64,000 nt of DNA from Nageia nagi (lineage: Eukaryota; Pinophyta): the NCBI GenBank assembly GCA_050084985.1, contig JBITNC010000001.1, positions 27,714,001 to 27,778,000 of the forward strand, in the 5' to 3' direction. Positions within the stretch are counted from its first letter, which is position 1. Each line of letters opens with the position of its first letter. Both the position numbers and the translations under genes were made by a program. Shown here piece by piece: positions 1-13,000 of this stretch. Below the pieces are notes generated by a model. That model saw nothing but the letters and a program-made list of their open reading frames with translations, was not told the DNA's origin and made no database searches.

Positions 1-944
1 GCAAAAACTAGTAATGATGATATCAGAACAAAAAATAGATGAGAAAAAAACAAAAAAGAACAAACATTGCGTGAGGAATTTTATTTGTCCATGAGTGACC
101 AATGTCAGTCAATGGGACTTCAAACTACAAGCAAGATACCAATCAAGGAGGTGAATTGAAGTATCCACCACAAGAGAAAAAAAAACACCTGTGATGTGAA
201 ATGATAGGTGTCCTTACCAAGAAAACACAAACATCAAAAATCAAAAAAACTAAGAAATTATATGGTCCAAGCTAAAAACCACCCCAGAAGACAGAAGAGA
301 CACTAGTTATAAGTGCTTGCCGCAAGACAAAAGTCCATAGAATCATCAATTCCTGAATACTCCCCAATCCAGAGTCTGATAATCAAATTCAGGCAAATTT
401 TGAACTAAGTGAAGCTACTTTGTTATTCATAAGACTATATTGTCTCTAAGCAATATTAAAATACGTAATCCAACTGACATGTTAAAACCTGTTCAGGATT
501 CTATAAACTAGAAAATGACCTAACGCTAATGATACCACCAAACCAAACATAGAATAAACTAAATCCATATTATAATATTAGTAAGCAGAATATGTTCAAA
601 CATGTTGTAACCAATATCTGTAGCTAACAAGCTTAGGTCTAATCATTGCTGAAGTACTGAGTGATAGGAGAAGCAAGATTATCATCAAGTACTCCAAAAG
701 AACTGATATGAATGGTTGATAGTTTGGTATGCATGGACTTAGTTTTGAATTTGCATATCTGAATGTCATTAATAGTTTTTTAAGTTAAAAATAAATTGAA
801 GTATTATTTTATTTTCATGCATAAGAGCGTTCTATACACACAAATCTGAAGCCCATCATAATATAAGCATATTATCAAATTCATATCCATGCAATGCATC
901 TCACAATATCATATTAAAAGGATGTATAGCTTGAACCACTGTAC
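1..944 (-). other. MSH3 intron 10 (partial)
   Basis: No exon or ORF of interest is visible. Bases ~75-170 resemble the tract at about 5,935-6,030 (shared words around 'gtgaccaa...caatgggact'), so a fragment of the same LINE-like 3' end probably sits here. Confidence 0.6.
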
Positions 945-1094
945 CTGAGCCATAATTACAATCAAAGCCACTTGACGTACATAGCAACTTTTCCCACCCA
1001 TGTTTGGTCCAGTAATTATCTGGCAATGCTCACTGCTTCCTTGCAAAAAAGTATCATTTGGTACAAAACTCTCCTGTAAAGTTGACTCTAATAC
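945..1094 (-). CDS. MSH3: MSH3 exon 10 (ATPase, Walker A)
   Basis: The exon has 50 codons from [15 protein letters not shown] to VALIVIMAQ. It contains the Walker A loop GPNMGGKS and the following CYVRQVAL helix, which are invariant in MutS ATPases. The donor GTACAG is at 944-939. The downstream ATPase exons (signature loop, Walker B, C-terminal helix-turn-helix) are not present in 1-944 and should lie to the left of this window. Confidence 0.93.
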
Positions 1095-4000
1095 CTGTAA
1101 TAAATTGCCACTTTAGCAGAACCAACATTTTTATTTAGTAATCAAGCTATATGTTCTTCAAACTTCATTCAGAACTGTGCAAGAAAGTGAAGCTTACTGG
1201 ATGTCTACCAGCTTCAATATACAATTGAGTCAGTTCACTGTCTTCAACAAAGGCTGGTTGAACATAGCCCTACAAATAACATAACATGAGGAGAATAAAT
1301 AGTTATCAATGATTCAGTATCACTAAACGTATACACAGTCTGAAGCATTTCCACTATAGTATAAACTCAAATCCTTTACAAAATGAATCCATGTTGCAGA
1401 CAAATGTTTTCTAATCGTCTAAGCAGTAACCTGCTTCCGTGATAGAATAGCAAGTGAATGAAGACAGTCTAATGCAGCAATGGCTTGCACAGCAGCACGG
1501 AAGTCCATGAAGTGAGTTGCGAATTCTGCAAGAAAAGCATCCCAGGCCTTTGAACATGCTACAGTCAATTCCTCTTTAGCTATAGCCAACTTATCTAGAG
1601 CTTCTAAGACCTCAGGAGGATGATATCGGTTTGTCTTTTTGGTGCTACTGACTTTGATCCAATTGCAAGGTACTCTTGTAGCAGATGGCACCTGCAAAAA
1701 TGCATTATGTTTAATCTTAATAAATATAGAGGAAAAAACAGCCATATTATTACACCCAAAGTAAGCTGACTCAAAGCTTTCTTTTGTTTTCTTTCAATTG
1801 ATGTAAGAGCAGCCACAGATATCTTACAGACGTTCTAATCCCACCAAAAGATATTGCAAGTGCAGCCAAGCCACGTATAAAATCACAAAATGGACTACCC
1901 TTCATCATGTGCACCATTCTTATTAGATTTACATGTCACACTTGACATTCATACAAGTGTTATGCAGGTTATAAGCAAGGGCCCTTGGGTCTGTAGAACT
2001 AGACTTATTGTGTCTCTTGCTAGTACAAAGAATTCTGAACTAGCAAATAGTTTAAGCTCCACTCTTGGACAGCCATTTAAATCCAAAGCTTACCTATGGC
2101 TCACAAGCCAGGCAACCTGAACAGATATGCATTACCAGACTCTTATCTGCAGGATCGTTTATCTAGTAGGGGACTCTCCAGAAGATATGATGTGTTATTC
2201 TCTTTTAGTGCAAAATTACATAGGGGTGGGTCCCACCAATGTCTCCACCCCCTCAAACCCTAAAAGTTGTTAGAACTTAACAAGCACATTGTAACAAAAT
2301 AACAGAAATATGAAAAAAAAAAAAAGTTGTAGGGACGGTAAAAAAATTGACCAGGGGCTACCGCCCCTAGACCCCTGCAAGGGGACCAAGGCTGGCCTCT
2401 CCTGCAACCATGTAAAAGAACATTATAGATTTTGATATTGACTTCACCTCCTAACAAAAGTGACACTATATATGCATGCAAAGACAAATGCACTTCATTT
2501 TATGCTCACTTTTGGCATATTGATTTGACATATTCATGTCAAAGTCTAGTCCATGCATTTACTTTGTACTATTTAGTTCTACAGTTATGCTACTATGATT
2601 TCAGACTTCAGAATTTTTTATTTGAGATTTCACATTTATCATTATTTACTAGACCAATTCAGACTCAATGACATTCTGTGATGATTACGTCTGCAATCTT
2701 ATGATCATTGATTATGACTCATTTTGATATTTTAATTCATACTTGATTTCTAATTTCAGTTCCAAGTTTTATATACATGATTGAATTGATAACAATAATG
2801 AATTAGAAACAATGAAATTTTAAAAGCTTAAAAATTCCAGGATTTTTTACTAGTATTATACTAGTTGTTCCCCTGCCATTTCCGGGCCATTGCCTAAAAA
2901 TGACCTTCGTCATTCCCGTTCCCAGGGCGTTCCCTAAAAATGACCTTAACCTTGATTATCTCATAGGGCAAAACCTAAATTGTTCAATCAAATCGTCATA
3001 GTTTCAAACATTTGTTGTCATCTCATAGGGCAAAACCTAAATTGTTCAATCAAATCATCATAGTTTCAAACATTTGTTGTCTTAAAAGTTGAGTGAATCG
3101 CCATCCAAATGGGTTAGCAAAAATGAAGGATTTGATTTAAAATTTCAACATAGCTAGGAAATTAATAATATTGTCATTGATTCATCTAGGCTACCAGAGC
3201 TACACGCCATTGCTACAACAAGTCCAGGATGAAGGGAAGAGATATTGGCTGAATACAGTAATGATGAAAGAGTCATCACCATGCTTCAAGAACCAGGAAA
3301 AGTGCATGAAAGAGACAATAGGTACACATTTTTAAGAGATCCAATCTTTTACAAGAATCATATTTTTCTGCTACCCAATCCCAAGTTCAAGACAAAGGCC
3401 CTATTTGAATACCAATCCTTATCTAGTGTTGGTCATGTGAGCTTTTTTAGAATCTTATACAGCATAAGAAATAAATTCCTTTGGAAAGTCTTAAATATGA
3501 TGTGAAAAACTTTGTGGTATTTTGTGAGACTTGCCAAAAAAACAAAGCTGAATCTGTAACAAGTTTATTACAACCTCTATGTATTCCCAATCATAAATTG
3601 GAATCAGTTACCATGGATTTCATTACAAAGTTGCCTAAGGTGGGAGGTAAGAGCTCTAAATATGTTATTATGTAGTGATTAACTGATTGACTAGGTATGC
3701 ACATTGTACATCCATGAATGTCACAGGCCTTAATAAATCTTAATTTGACAATTTATAAAATGCAACATATTTACAAATTGCATGGCCTCCCAAAGAATAT
3801 TGTTAATGATAGAGACCCAATTTTTATGAGCAATTTTTGAAAGAGCTATTCAAAAGTGTTAGGCAAAACATTCACTCCAAGTATCAGTTATGAAACCCAA
3901 ACCACTGAGCAACAGAGATTGTTATCAAATGTTTGTAAGGATACTTGAGGAATTAGGTTGCAATCCAGCGTACCTCTTGGCCTAAATGGTTGTACCTCAA

Positions 4001-7000
4001 AGTGAATTGGCATAAACTATAATGCTACCCGTCAAATTAGGATGCCACCTTTTTAAGGCCCTTTAAAGCTATGAACCACCCTTGCTAATCGATTTGGCCA
4101 TTAAAGATGCACAAATGCCATCTTATAAAGATTTCTTTGAAGGAAGTAAGCACATTTTGAATCGGCTAAAATGACACCGAGTTGGCCCAAAACAAGCATC
4201 AAAGTCAGAAAGAGTTTGACATCAGTGATTGGATTTTCTCGAAGTTGCAGCCCAATGAACAAAGGTTGATAAGCAAAAAAGGAATAGAGAAACTTGGACT
4301 TGAATATATGGATCTTACAAGATATTGGCATGTGTGAAACTGGTTGCATACACTATTGAGCTAGAAAGAGGAGTTCAAATACACAATACATTTCAAGTCT
4401 GACATTGAAAAAGAGTCAAAACTTCTACTGTGTTGCCACCCCTGATGATGAAGGCCGTATTGATTCTAGAATGCATTTTGGTACCTAATAGAAGGAACTT
4501 CCTTTAGAAGATGCAACATGACAAAATCGAAAAATTCTGCAACATTTCAACATTGCAATTACTTTGAGAGCAAAGCGATTTGAGGAAGAAGGGACTGTTA
4601 TGATTCTCAATTGTAGTACCCTTCTTAACTTGCCCAGATTTGCCACCAATACCTGAGTCTTAGATCCAAGACTAGATGTTGTCCTACTCCATCACAAGAG
4701 ATTTTTTGAACCACTGCTACTCCTAATAATCAAGAAAATCAAAGAGTTGATAAGCGTTGGAGCATCATATGGGAAACAAATTGCTGCTGAAGCCTGTGGC
4801 ACTTGCCTAAAAGATGAGCTGACAGGAAGAGAGTGAAGTAGACTATGGCAATCTAATAGAATAGACAGTGATGAATATCAATGTTTCACCCACCAATACA
4901 TTAAGATAATGCCCAAGGATATTAATAGGTTTACACACATCTCCAATGAATTGTTACAAGTGACTATGTCATACTGGTGGACGAATCTTGTAGTTCTGAA
5001 GTATCCAGCTACAATACAAGAGAACCAACGATGAAGGGCTCTACTCTTTTTCCACCTGACTCTTTCATCTTAAAGATCATTGATTTCCCTTCTCCGACCA
5101 TCCTGTACAATTGGAAGGAAGTGCATTAGCAATTCCCCTCCTCGGATTAGGATATATGGTCGGTTTGTGACCCCTAGATGCCAAAGGCATCCTTGGGGCG
5201 ATCTCGTAGTTACTACGGGGAGATAATGGGGTCGGTTCATGGCATGGCTTTTCCTTCTGCCACATTTTGATCAAAGGGTTTAAAGGAGATAGTGCATCAA
5301 GTTGTTAGCAAGGGCCAACTTGATCCTCTTCCCAAGGATCCAAAGGATGGGGCCCTAGGAGAGTCATTGACTCTAACTATCATCCATGTACAACCCATAC
5401 TAGATCTAAGCAACTACCAACCCTACCTTCTCTATGCCCTTGAGGAGCGCATCTCAACGTAGAGTTTTTCAATAATTTGGACTCAGACAACCATGGGTTG
5501 CCCAAAGTATCTTGATTACAAAAAATTGTGCTAGGACTTGTGAGCATTAATGCTTTGATATTGTCATGAAAGAGCAAAGTTTGAAGATACATGGCTGACA
5601 ATCCCATAGTATACAAATTATCCGAATAAACGCGTATTTATCATTTATTCCCGTTTAAACATCGTATTCTTCTTAAAAAATATTCTTCTTTGTGTTTTCC
5701 CCCCTTTTTTCCCTTTTTTTAATTTGGCCTGGAGCTATTTTTTACCAAACCCGAATTTGTATACACTAGTCTATAAGGACATTGACTCCTTTGAAAAAAA
5801 TTTAATATGGTGAAATTGCCAAAGTATAAAGAAGTTGCACAACCTACAATATGGTCCATCAATGTAACATGTGCAAGTAATTCGCCTTGCAATTTGAATT
5901 CCTCCCATACAAAAACAATCCATAGAAATGGGATTTGTCCACTTTTACAAAGAAGGTAGAAATAGAAATAGAAATATTATTAATGTCCTCGGGTGACCAA
6001 AATAGGTCAATGGGACTCAAAAAGTACAATCTACTTAAATGTAGGAAATGTTGGGGTGAAAAACCCCAAAAACCAATAAAACAAAAGCAAAAAGCACTAA
6101 AGCTACGCTACATTACATCGAGAAACAAAAAAAAAAACCAACATCCTCAATCATCAAATGTAGACCCGATCACTCTAGGTACAAAGGGCCCCGAACTGGA
6201 AGGGCTAAGCAAGGCTCACGAGTCTCTCTCAACATCTAAGACCAAAGGATCACCCATGGAGGAAAAGAATTCAATGATGTACATCTATCGTCCGAGCTGT
6301 GACTATCTAGTAGCGGTCTGAGGGCAAGATAGCATCGTGTCGATCTGAGCTTGTGAGATGCGGAAGAGTACCATTTGGAGGGTGTTTCCTATTCGTGGGA
6401 CTCGAGGTAGGCTGGAAGAAAGAACTAATCAACATGCTGGTTTGAGGGGCTTTCATGAATCTTTGTAAGGATACTTGCCTGAGAAGAGTAATCTCACACA
6501 CGAAGAGTGCTAGACATCTCTGGTCAGGGTAGCGAAAGAAGGTGGATACTGATCCCTAAGACTCTGAATAAGCTGTAATATCACCCTCGGATCTCATAGT
6601 AGATGGGACATCTGAAGATTAGGTGCTCCTTGTTCTCTATCTCCTGTAGAGAACAAAGTTGGCAAGTCCTATCTGTAGAAGAAACAAATGCTATATACAC
6701 TCTCCTTTCATAAAATTTCTTTTCTCATGGATACTGGAAATTGTGATTCAAAACAACCTCTAAAGTGCCACCATTGATTATCTATAATGTGGGGAGCTGA
6801 AAGACCACGTAGCCCAAAATACAGTTTCTCCACATTGTTCCAGAACAAAACCTCAATTCTATCCAGAACATTACAAGAATATGGAACTCAATTCCTAGAC
6901 CTCTGAGCACGATGGTATGACCATGCACTATTGACCGAAGTACTTCTTCATAGAATTAAGAAAATATATATAGGCTGATATAGCCTTACAATAGTGTGAG

Positions 7001-10000
7001 AGAAATCCTCTCCAAATCAACTAAAAATTGAAATATGTTATACGTGAACAAGTCTACCTAGAGAATAGTAAGAAAGGTTTATCTAATCCTAATTCCTAGG
7101 CATAGTCACATTTGACCATGTGTTTATTAATAATCACTATCTAATATATTACAAACTATATATTAGATATTAATCTAACATTCTCCCCCTTAAAGATGAG
7201 AGGGCTGACCAAGCAATCTCTCAACTTTAAAAATTGAGCTTTGGCAATGCCTTTAGTGAAGATATCTGCAATGTTGTCCAGAGTACTGCAATGCTTTAGC
7301 TCAACCACTTTCTTGTCCACCATGTCTCGAATGAAATGATATTTCATGTCAAAGTGCTTTGATCTTTTATGGTGGATTGGATTGTATGCCAACTGGATGG
7401 CACTCATGTTGTCACTGTATAGGATGGTAGGATCATTCTGTTGTTCACCAATCTCTTCAAGTATCTTTCGTAGCCATAAGACTTGGGTACTAGCATGTGT
7501 CACTGCTATGTATTCAGCCTCAGTAGATGATAGAGCTACAACTGTCTGCTTCTTTGAACACCAAGAAATAAGCCCTAACCCAAGACTGAAACAATTTCCT
7601 AAAGTAGACTTTCTATCATCAATGTTACTTCCCCAATCACTGTCACTGAAACCAACCAACTTTGCAACATCTGTTTTGTAGTAGTGAATCCCATAATCCA
7701 CTGTACCTTTTACATACCTCAAGATTCTCTTAGCTGCTTGTAGATGAAGTTCTGATGGATCAGCCATATACCTTGAAACTAGGGAAACTGCATACTGAAT
7801 ATCTGGCCTTGTATTGGTGAGAAACATTAGACTTCCAACTATACTTCTGTAATTTGTCTTGTCAACTTTTGATGCTCCATCTTCTTTGCATAATTGAATC
7901 CCATGTCCTATCGGAGTTGCAACTGGTGTGCACTTCTCCATAGCAAACTTCTTGAGCATGTCCTGAGCATACTTAAGTTGACAAATGAAAATCTCATTCT
8001 CCTTTTGATGTATTTCCATGCCTAGGAAATAATGCATCAAGCCTAGATCTGTCATCTCGAATTCTTGCATCATAGAATTCTGGAAATCCTTATTCAGTTT
8101 GTTACTACTACCCATGAATATAAGATCATCCACATACAAACACACAATTAGGATATCTTTACCTTTGTTCATGTAGTAGAGTGTCAGTTCAATTTTGCTC
8201 CTAGTGAAACCGTATTTAGTGAAGTAGCCATCAATGCGAGAGTACCATGCCCTTGGAGCCTGTTTCAAACCATATAATGACTTCTTCAACTTGTAGACAA
8301 GGTTCTCCTTACCTTGTTCTACAAATCCTTGAGGTTGGTTCACATAAACCTCCTCATTCAAATATCCATTCAGAAATGCACTCTTAACATCCATATGCTG
8401 GATGTTCCATCCTTTATGAGCAACCAATGAGAGTGCTAATCTGCTGGTCTCTTGTCGAGCGACAGGAGCAAATGTTTCCTCATAGTCAAATCCATACTTT
8501 TGAGTAAAACCTTTTGCTACTAGTCTTGCTTTGTGTTTATCAATGCTTCCATCAGGTTTGAGTTTAGTCTTATAGACCCATTTGCAACCAACACATTTCT
8601 TGCCTTGTGGAAGCTCAACTAGCTCCCATATGTCGTTCTTGTTGATGGAGTTGATTTCTGCCTGCATAGCTTCCTGCCATATATCAGACTCACATGGCTG
8701 GACTTGAGATGTATTTTCATGATGAGATCCATCATCAGTATACAACTTTTGATGACCCCAGACTCCCCCTTCATCGAAAATCACATCTCGAGAAATCACA
8801 ACCTTATTTGTGTGGGGATTATAGAGTCTATAGGCTTTTGTAGACTCACAGTATCCAAGGAAAATGCAAGCTTGACTTTTGGGATCAAGTTTTTGTCTTT
8901 TCTCATCTGGAATATGTGCATATGCAAGACAACCAAAAACACAAAAATGTTTGACATTTGGTTTCTTGCCATACCATCCCTCATAGGGAGTGATGCCATC
9001 TAAGCTGAAAGTAGGACACCGATTCAGAATGTACACACTGGTTCTGACAGCTTCAACCCAATACATATTACTGAGCCTTTTTGACTGTAGCATGGATCTG
9101 GTCATTTCAATAATGGTGCGATTTTTCCTTTCAGCCACACCATTTTGTTGAGGAGTGTAAGAAGCGGTATATTGCCTTTTTATCCCAACATCCTTACAAA
9201 ATTGTAGAAATTCCTTCGAGCAAAATTCTCCTCCATTATCAGTTCTTAGGCATTTAACAAGAAAACCACTTTGTTTTTCTGAATCATTCTTGAAATCTTG
9301 AAAACATGCAAATGCTTGATCCTTAGTCTGCAAAAAGTAGACCCAACATAGTCTGGTGAAATCATCAATAAATGTAAGAAAGTACCGATGATTACCCCAA
9401 CTTTCGATTTGCATCGACCCACAAATGTCTGAATGGACCAACTGTAATGGATAACTGGCTCGCCATGCTTCATCTTTTGGAAACTTTGTACGTGCGTGCT
9501 TTCCCAAAGCACATCCTTCGCATACCTCCTCCTTCGGAGCTTGAACTTTTGGTAGTCCACAGACCATATTTTGTGAAGTTAACAACTTCAAACTGTCAAA
9601 GTTGAGATGACCATATCGCAAATGCCAAAGTACACTTGGATTCTCAATGGTTACATTAGCAAGTTGGGCATTATCATGTTCCCCAAATTTCAGAGGAAAT
9701 AATCTATTCTTGGTCATAGATACAGTAGTAACAACTCTATTACCATTATTTTTATCAGAAATGACACAAGCGCCATCTTCAAAAACAAGTTTATAATTTT
9801 TTTCCATCATTTGTCCTACACTAAGCAAATTATGCTTGAGATGTGGAGTGTAATAGATGTCATGTACCTTTTTGATGCCTTCCTTGGTTGGTACCTCCAT
9901 GGCGCCCATGCCTGCAACTTGAAGCTCTTTGTCATCGCCCAATCTGATGTGTGACTTATAAGAGGAATCTACCTTGGAAAATAGTTCCTTCTTCCCAATC

Positions 10001-13000
10001 ATATGATTTGAGCAACCCGTATCCAAAATCCAAGTTGTATTGAGATTTTGATGTGATTGGTCATAGGTGAGAAACAAATTTGAAGATGAGGCTGCTTCCT
10101 CTTCTCCATAATTTGCATTGGATTTCCCTTCATTGGATGCTTTCAGTCGGCATTCTCAAGCATAGTGACCAAGTTTGTGACAATAATGACATTCTTTGTT
10201 AGATTTGTCACCTCCTCTTCCTCTGAATGATTGTCCTCCTCAGTTACCACTTTGATTACCACCTGCTCCTTGGCCAGGTGCTTGGGATCCTCCCCCTCGA
10301 GATTGACCACCTCCACGGGATCTACATCCTCTGCCTCGTTTCTTACCTCTGCCTTGACCTCGTCCTTGGGTTGAAAAAGCTTTATCCTCACCCCCAAAGG
10401 GTGAAGGATCTTCCAGTCGTTCCTCATGAGATGTCAAGGAACCGATTAGTGCATCAAAAGTGAGGGTAGAAAGATCTTTCGACTCCTCAATGATGATTGC
10501 AATATGGTTCCATTTTCGAGGAAGTGTTCTCAACACTTTCTTCACAACAACTTCCGGCTTCACTTCCTCACCAAGTGTTTCCATTTGGTCAACAATTGCT
10601 TTGACTCGAACACAATAGTCACCAACTGCCTCATCCTCTTTCATTCTCAGATTTTCAAATTCCCTTTTGAACATCTGAAGTCTCACTTGTTTTACTTGTG
10701 CGTTACCTTGATAAGCATCTTTTAATGCTTTCCATGCTTGAAGAGCAATCGTACATGAAGCAATCCTAGAAAACAAGTTTTCTGCCAAGGCTGATTGAAT
10801 ATGTGATAGGGCTAACGAGTCCTTTTTCTGATCCTTCTTTTGCTTTTCTTGCAGCTTCGTTCAAGACAGACCAATCAACAGGCTCAATGTAGCCCGTGTT
10901 TACAATATTCCATAGTCCCTTTCCAATGAGTAATGTCTTCATCCGAATTGACCAATACTCATATTTTGTACCATTAAACTCCGGAATGGGCAAAGAATTA
11001 TTAACACTAATCATTGTGTTAAAATAAAATTTTATTTATAGCTTTTGATGATGCTAAAATAAACAATAAATAGATATTATAGACAAATCATGCACTATAT
11101 CTCCCAGGGTACACTATAACCAAAGTTATCACCTTCAGAGGATTGATCTTCTCTATCAGCTACGTTCGGAATCTCCTCGTCACTATCTCTAACAATGATA
11201 GTTTCCGGCAGTTGAGGAGCAGGAGTATAGTCGTCACTATCATTGATAATAATCAACTCAGGTTCCACTAGTGCTGGAACAAACACTTCCACAGATTCAG
11301 ATTGTGCAATGCTTATGGGTTCCTCAGGAACGTAGTCTGGATCCTCAGTGTCGTTTGGAGTATAACCACTATCAAATGAATCTTCTTCTTCTGTGTCTCC
11401 CTCGTAACCCTCGTTGACAGTTTGGCACTGGATTACGTATTGTTTGATAGTTTCAAAAGCTGTATCAATACCATACACTCGAACTTCCTCGTCAAACAAT
11501 TCTGGAGATGCGTTGTCTACAAGATATTTTAATGCAGCAAAACACCCATTAGCTCTTATCATGTCGTGACAGCACTGCAGGCTTCTCTTCCTCAACACGT
11601 CCTCTCCAGGCTCAAACCATCACATTTTTTGAGTGATAGATTTCCACAAACAGTGACAACAGCCTGACCAACCAGATCAATTCAAATTACACATCAGTAC
11701 GTCCTCCAAATAATTGAACAGTAGGAGTAGATACCCAAACGTCTTTTCAGCACAGACGTCTTCTCCTTTGAGCTCCTCTCACCACGAGGTCTACAAATTC
11801 TTTTACAACCATGAACAACCTTAAACAACAGCAGTCGTTAGGCCTTCACTCGGACGTGGATCAGCTACCCTTCATGTCGTTTACAGCGTAACCATCTCTA
11901 CACGGAGTTTAACCTACATGGGGCTTTCCCTTTAGCCTCTTCTCACAGCGTGCGACTCCGGAATGGGTAGACTGTTATTATTGGAAGCCATTGATTGAAG
12001 AAGTAGGCTGTCTCCTCCTCACAACTACAATAAATACAGTAATCACAACAACAGAAAGATCGTTCTTCACAGCCGACATTCAAAATTTGTTAGAATCAGC
12101 ACTTCACGTCCTTCACATCCTTAGCACGTACGTGGGATCCTCCCTTCTACAGTGCACTTCCCTTTGTAGCCGCAACACGTCTCGTGCAGATTTCAACTTG
12201 AACACGTCTTCTTTACGTTTCACATAATGCACGAACATCAACATGGAAGTCAAGCAGTTGTATTTGTAGATCAATTCATCATTCCACGTCAGGCCTCAAC
12301 TGCAGGTTGAACGGTGTCTTCACTGCAGAAGTCTATGCATGTCTGACAGTTGGGAGCCTTTTCCTCACAAGGTTTCTCCTCTACACGTCAACAAAATTGC
12401 CAAGGGCAACACTTTACACCAAGGGATCTATTCACGTTACCAAGCAAGGTCTGAAATGGTTCAGATCTCTTCCTCTGGTGCAACAGATCATAGCAGATCT
12501 ACTTCTCAGTCTTTCCCAGCAGAGAAGCAATACCTTATTACTTCCCTCCACAAGACTATTCTCTGAAAACTATTGCTCAGGTTTATAATTCCTAGCAATG
12601 ATCTACACCTTAAAGCTCTGATACCATATTGACCGAAGTACTTCTTCATAGAATTAAGAAAATATATATAGGTTGATATAGCCTTACAATAGTGTGAGAG
12701 AAATCCTCTCCAAATCAACTAAAAATTGAAATATGCTATACGTGAACAAGTCTACCTAGAGAATAGTAAGAAAGGTTTATCTAATCCTAATTCCTAGGCA
12801 TAGTCACATTTGACCATGTGTTTATTAATAATCACTATCTAATATATTACAAACTATATATTAGATATTAATCTAACATGCCAACATCCTTTCCCAAAGA
12901 ATATGGTTGGAGAACTATTACTATTCAAAGACATGCACATATATGCCCAAGACAGATGTGAATATTAGTAAATCTTGTGTAGTGCTATATGTTAAAGTAT

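Larger units (their letters stand above)
6932..12878 (-). mobile_element. Nearly intact Ty1/copia LTR retrotransposon inside MSH3 intron 7
   Basis: A 5,947-bp element on the minus strand with two 249-bp LTRs (TG...CA ends) that differ at only two positions by eye. It has a tRNA-iMet-type primer-binding site and a purine-rich tract before the 3' LTR. Domain order is gag, protease, integrase, RT, RNase H, which defines copia. pol is a single open frame; gag carries one frameshift and two stop codons. A 1.6-kb leader between PBS and gag holds an extra ORF. It lies in the same orientation as MSH3, so its LTR signals are read on the gene's transcript. Flanking 5-bp sequences do not match. Confidence 0.95.

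Noticed and set aside
7346-7681. 111-codon + strand frame, and similar frames at 8,704-9,003 and 10,227-10,725
   Set aside because: Antisense shadows of the copia gag-pol coding region.
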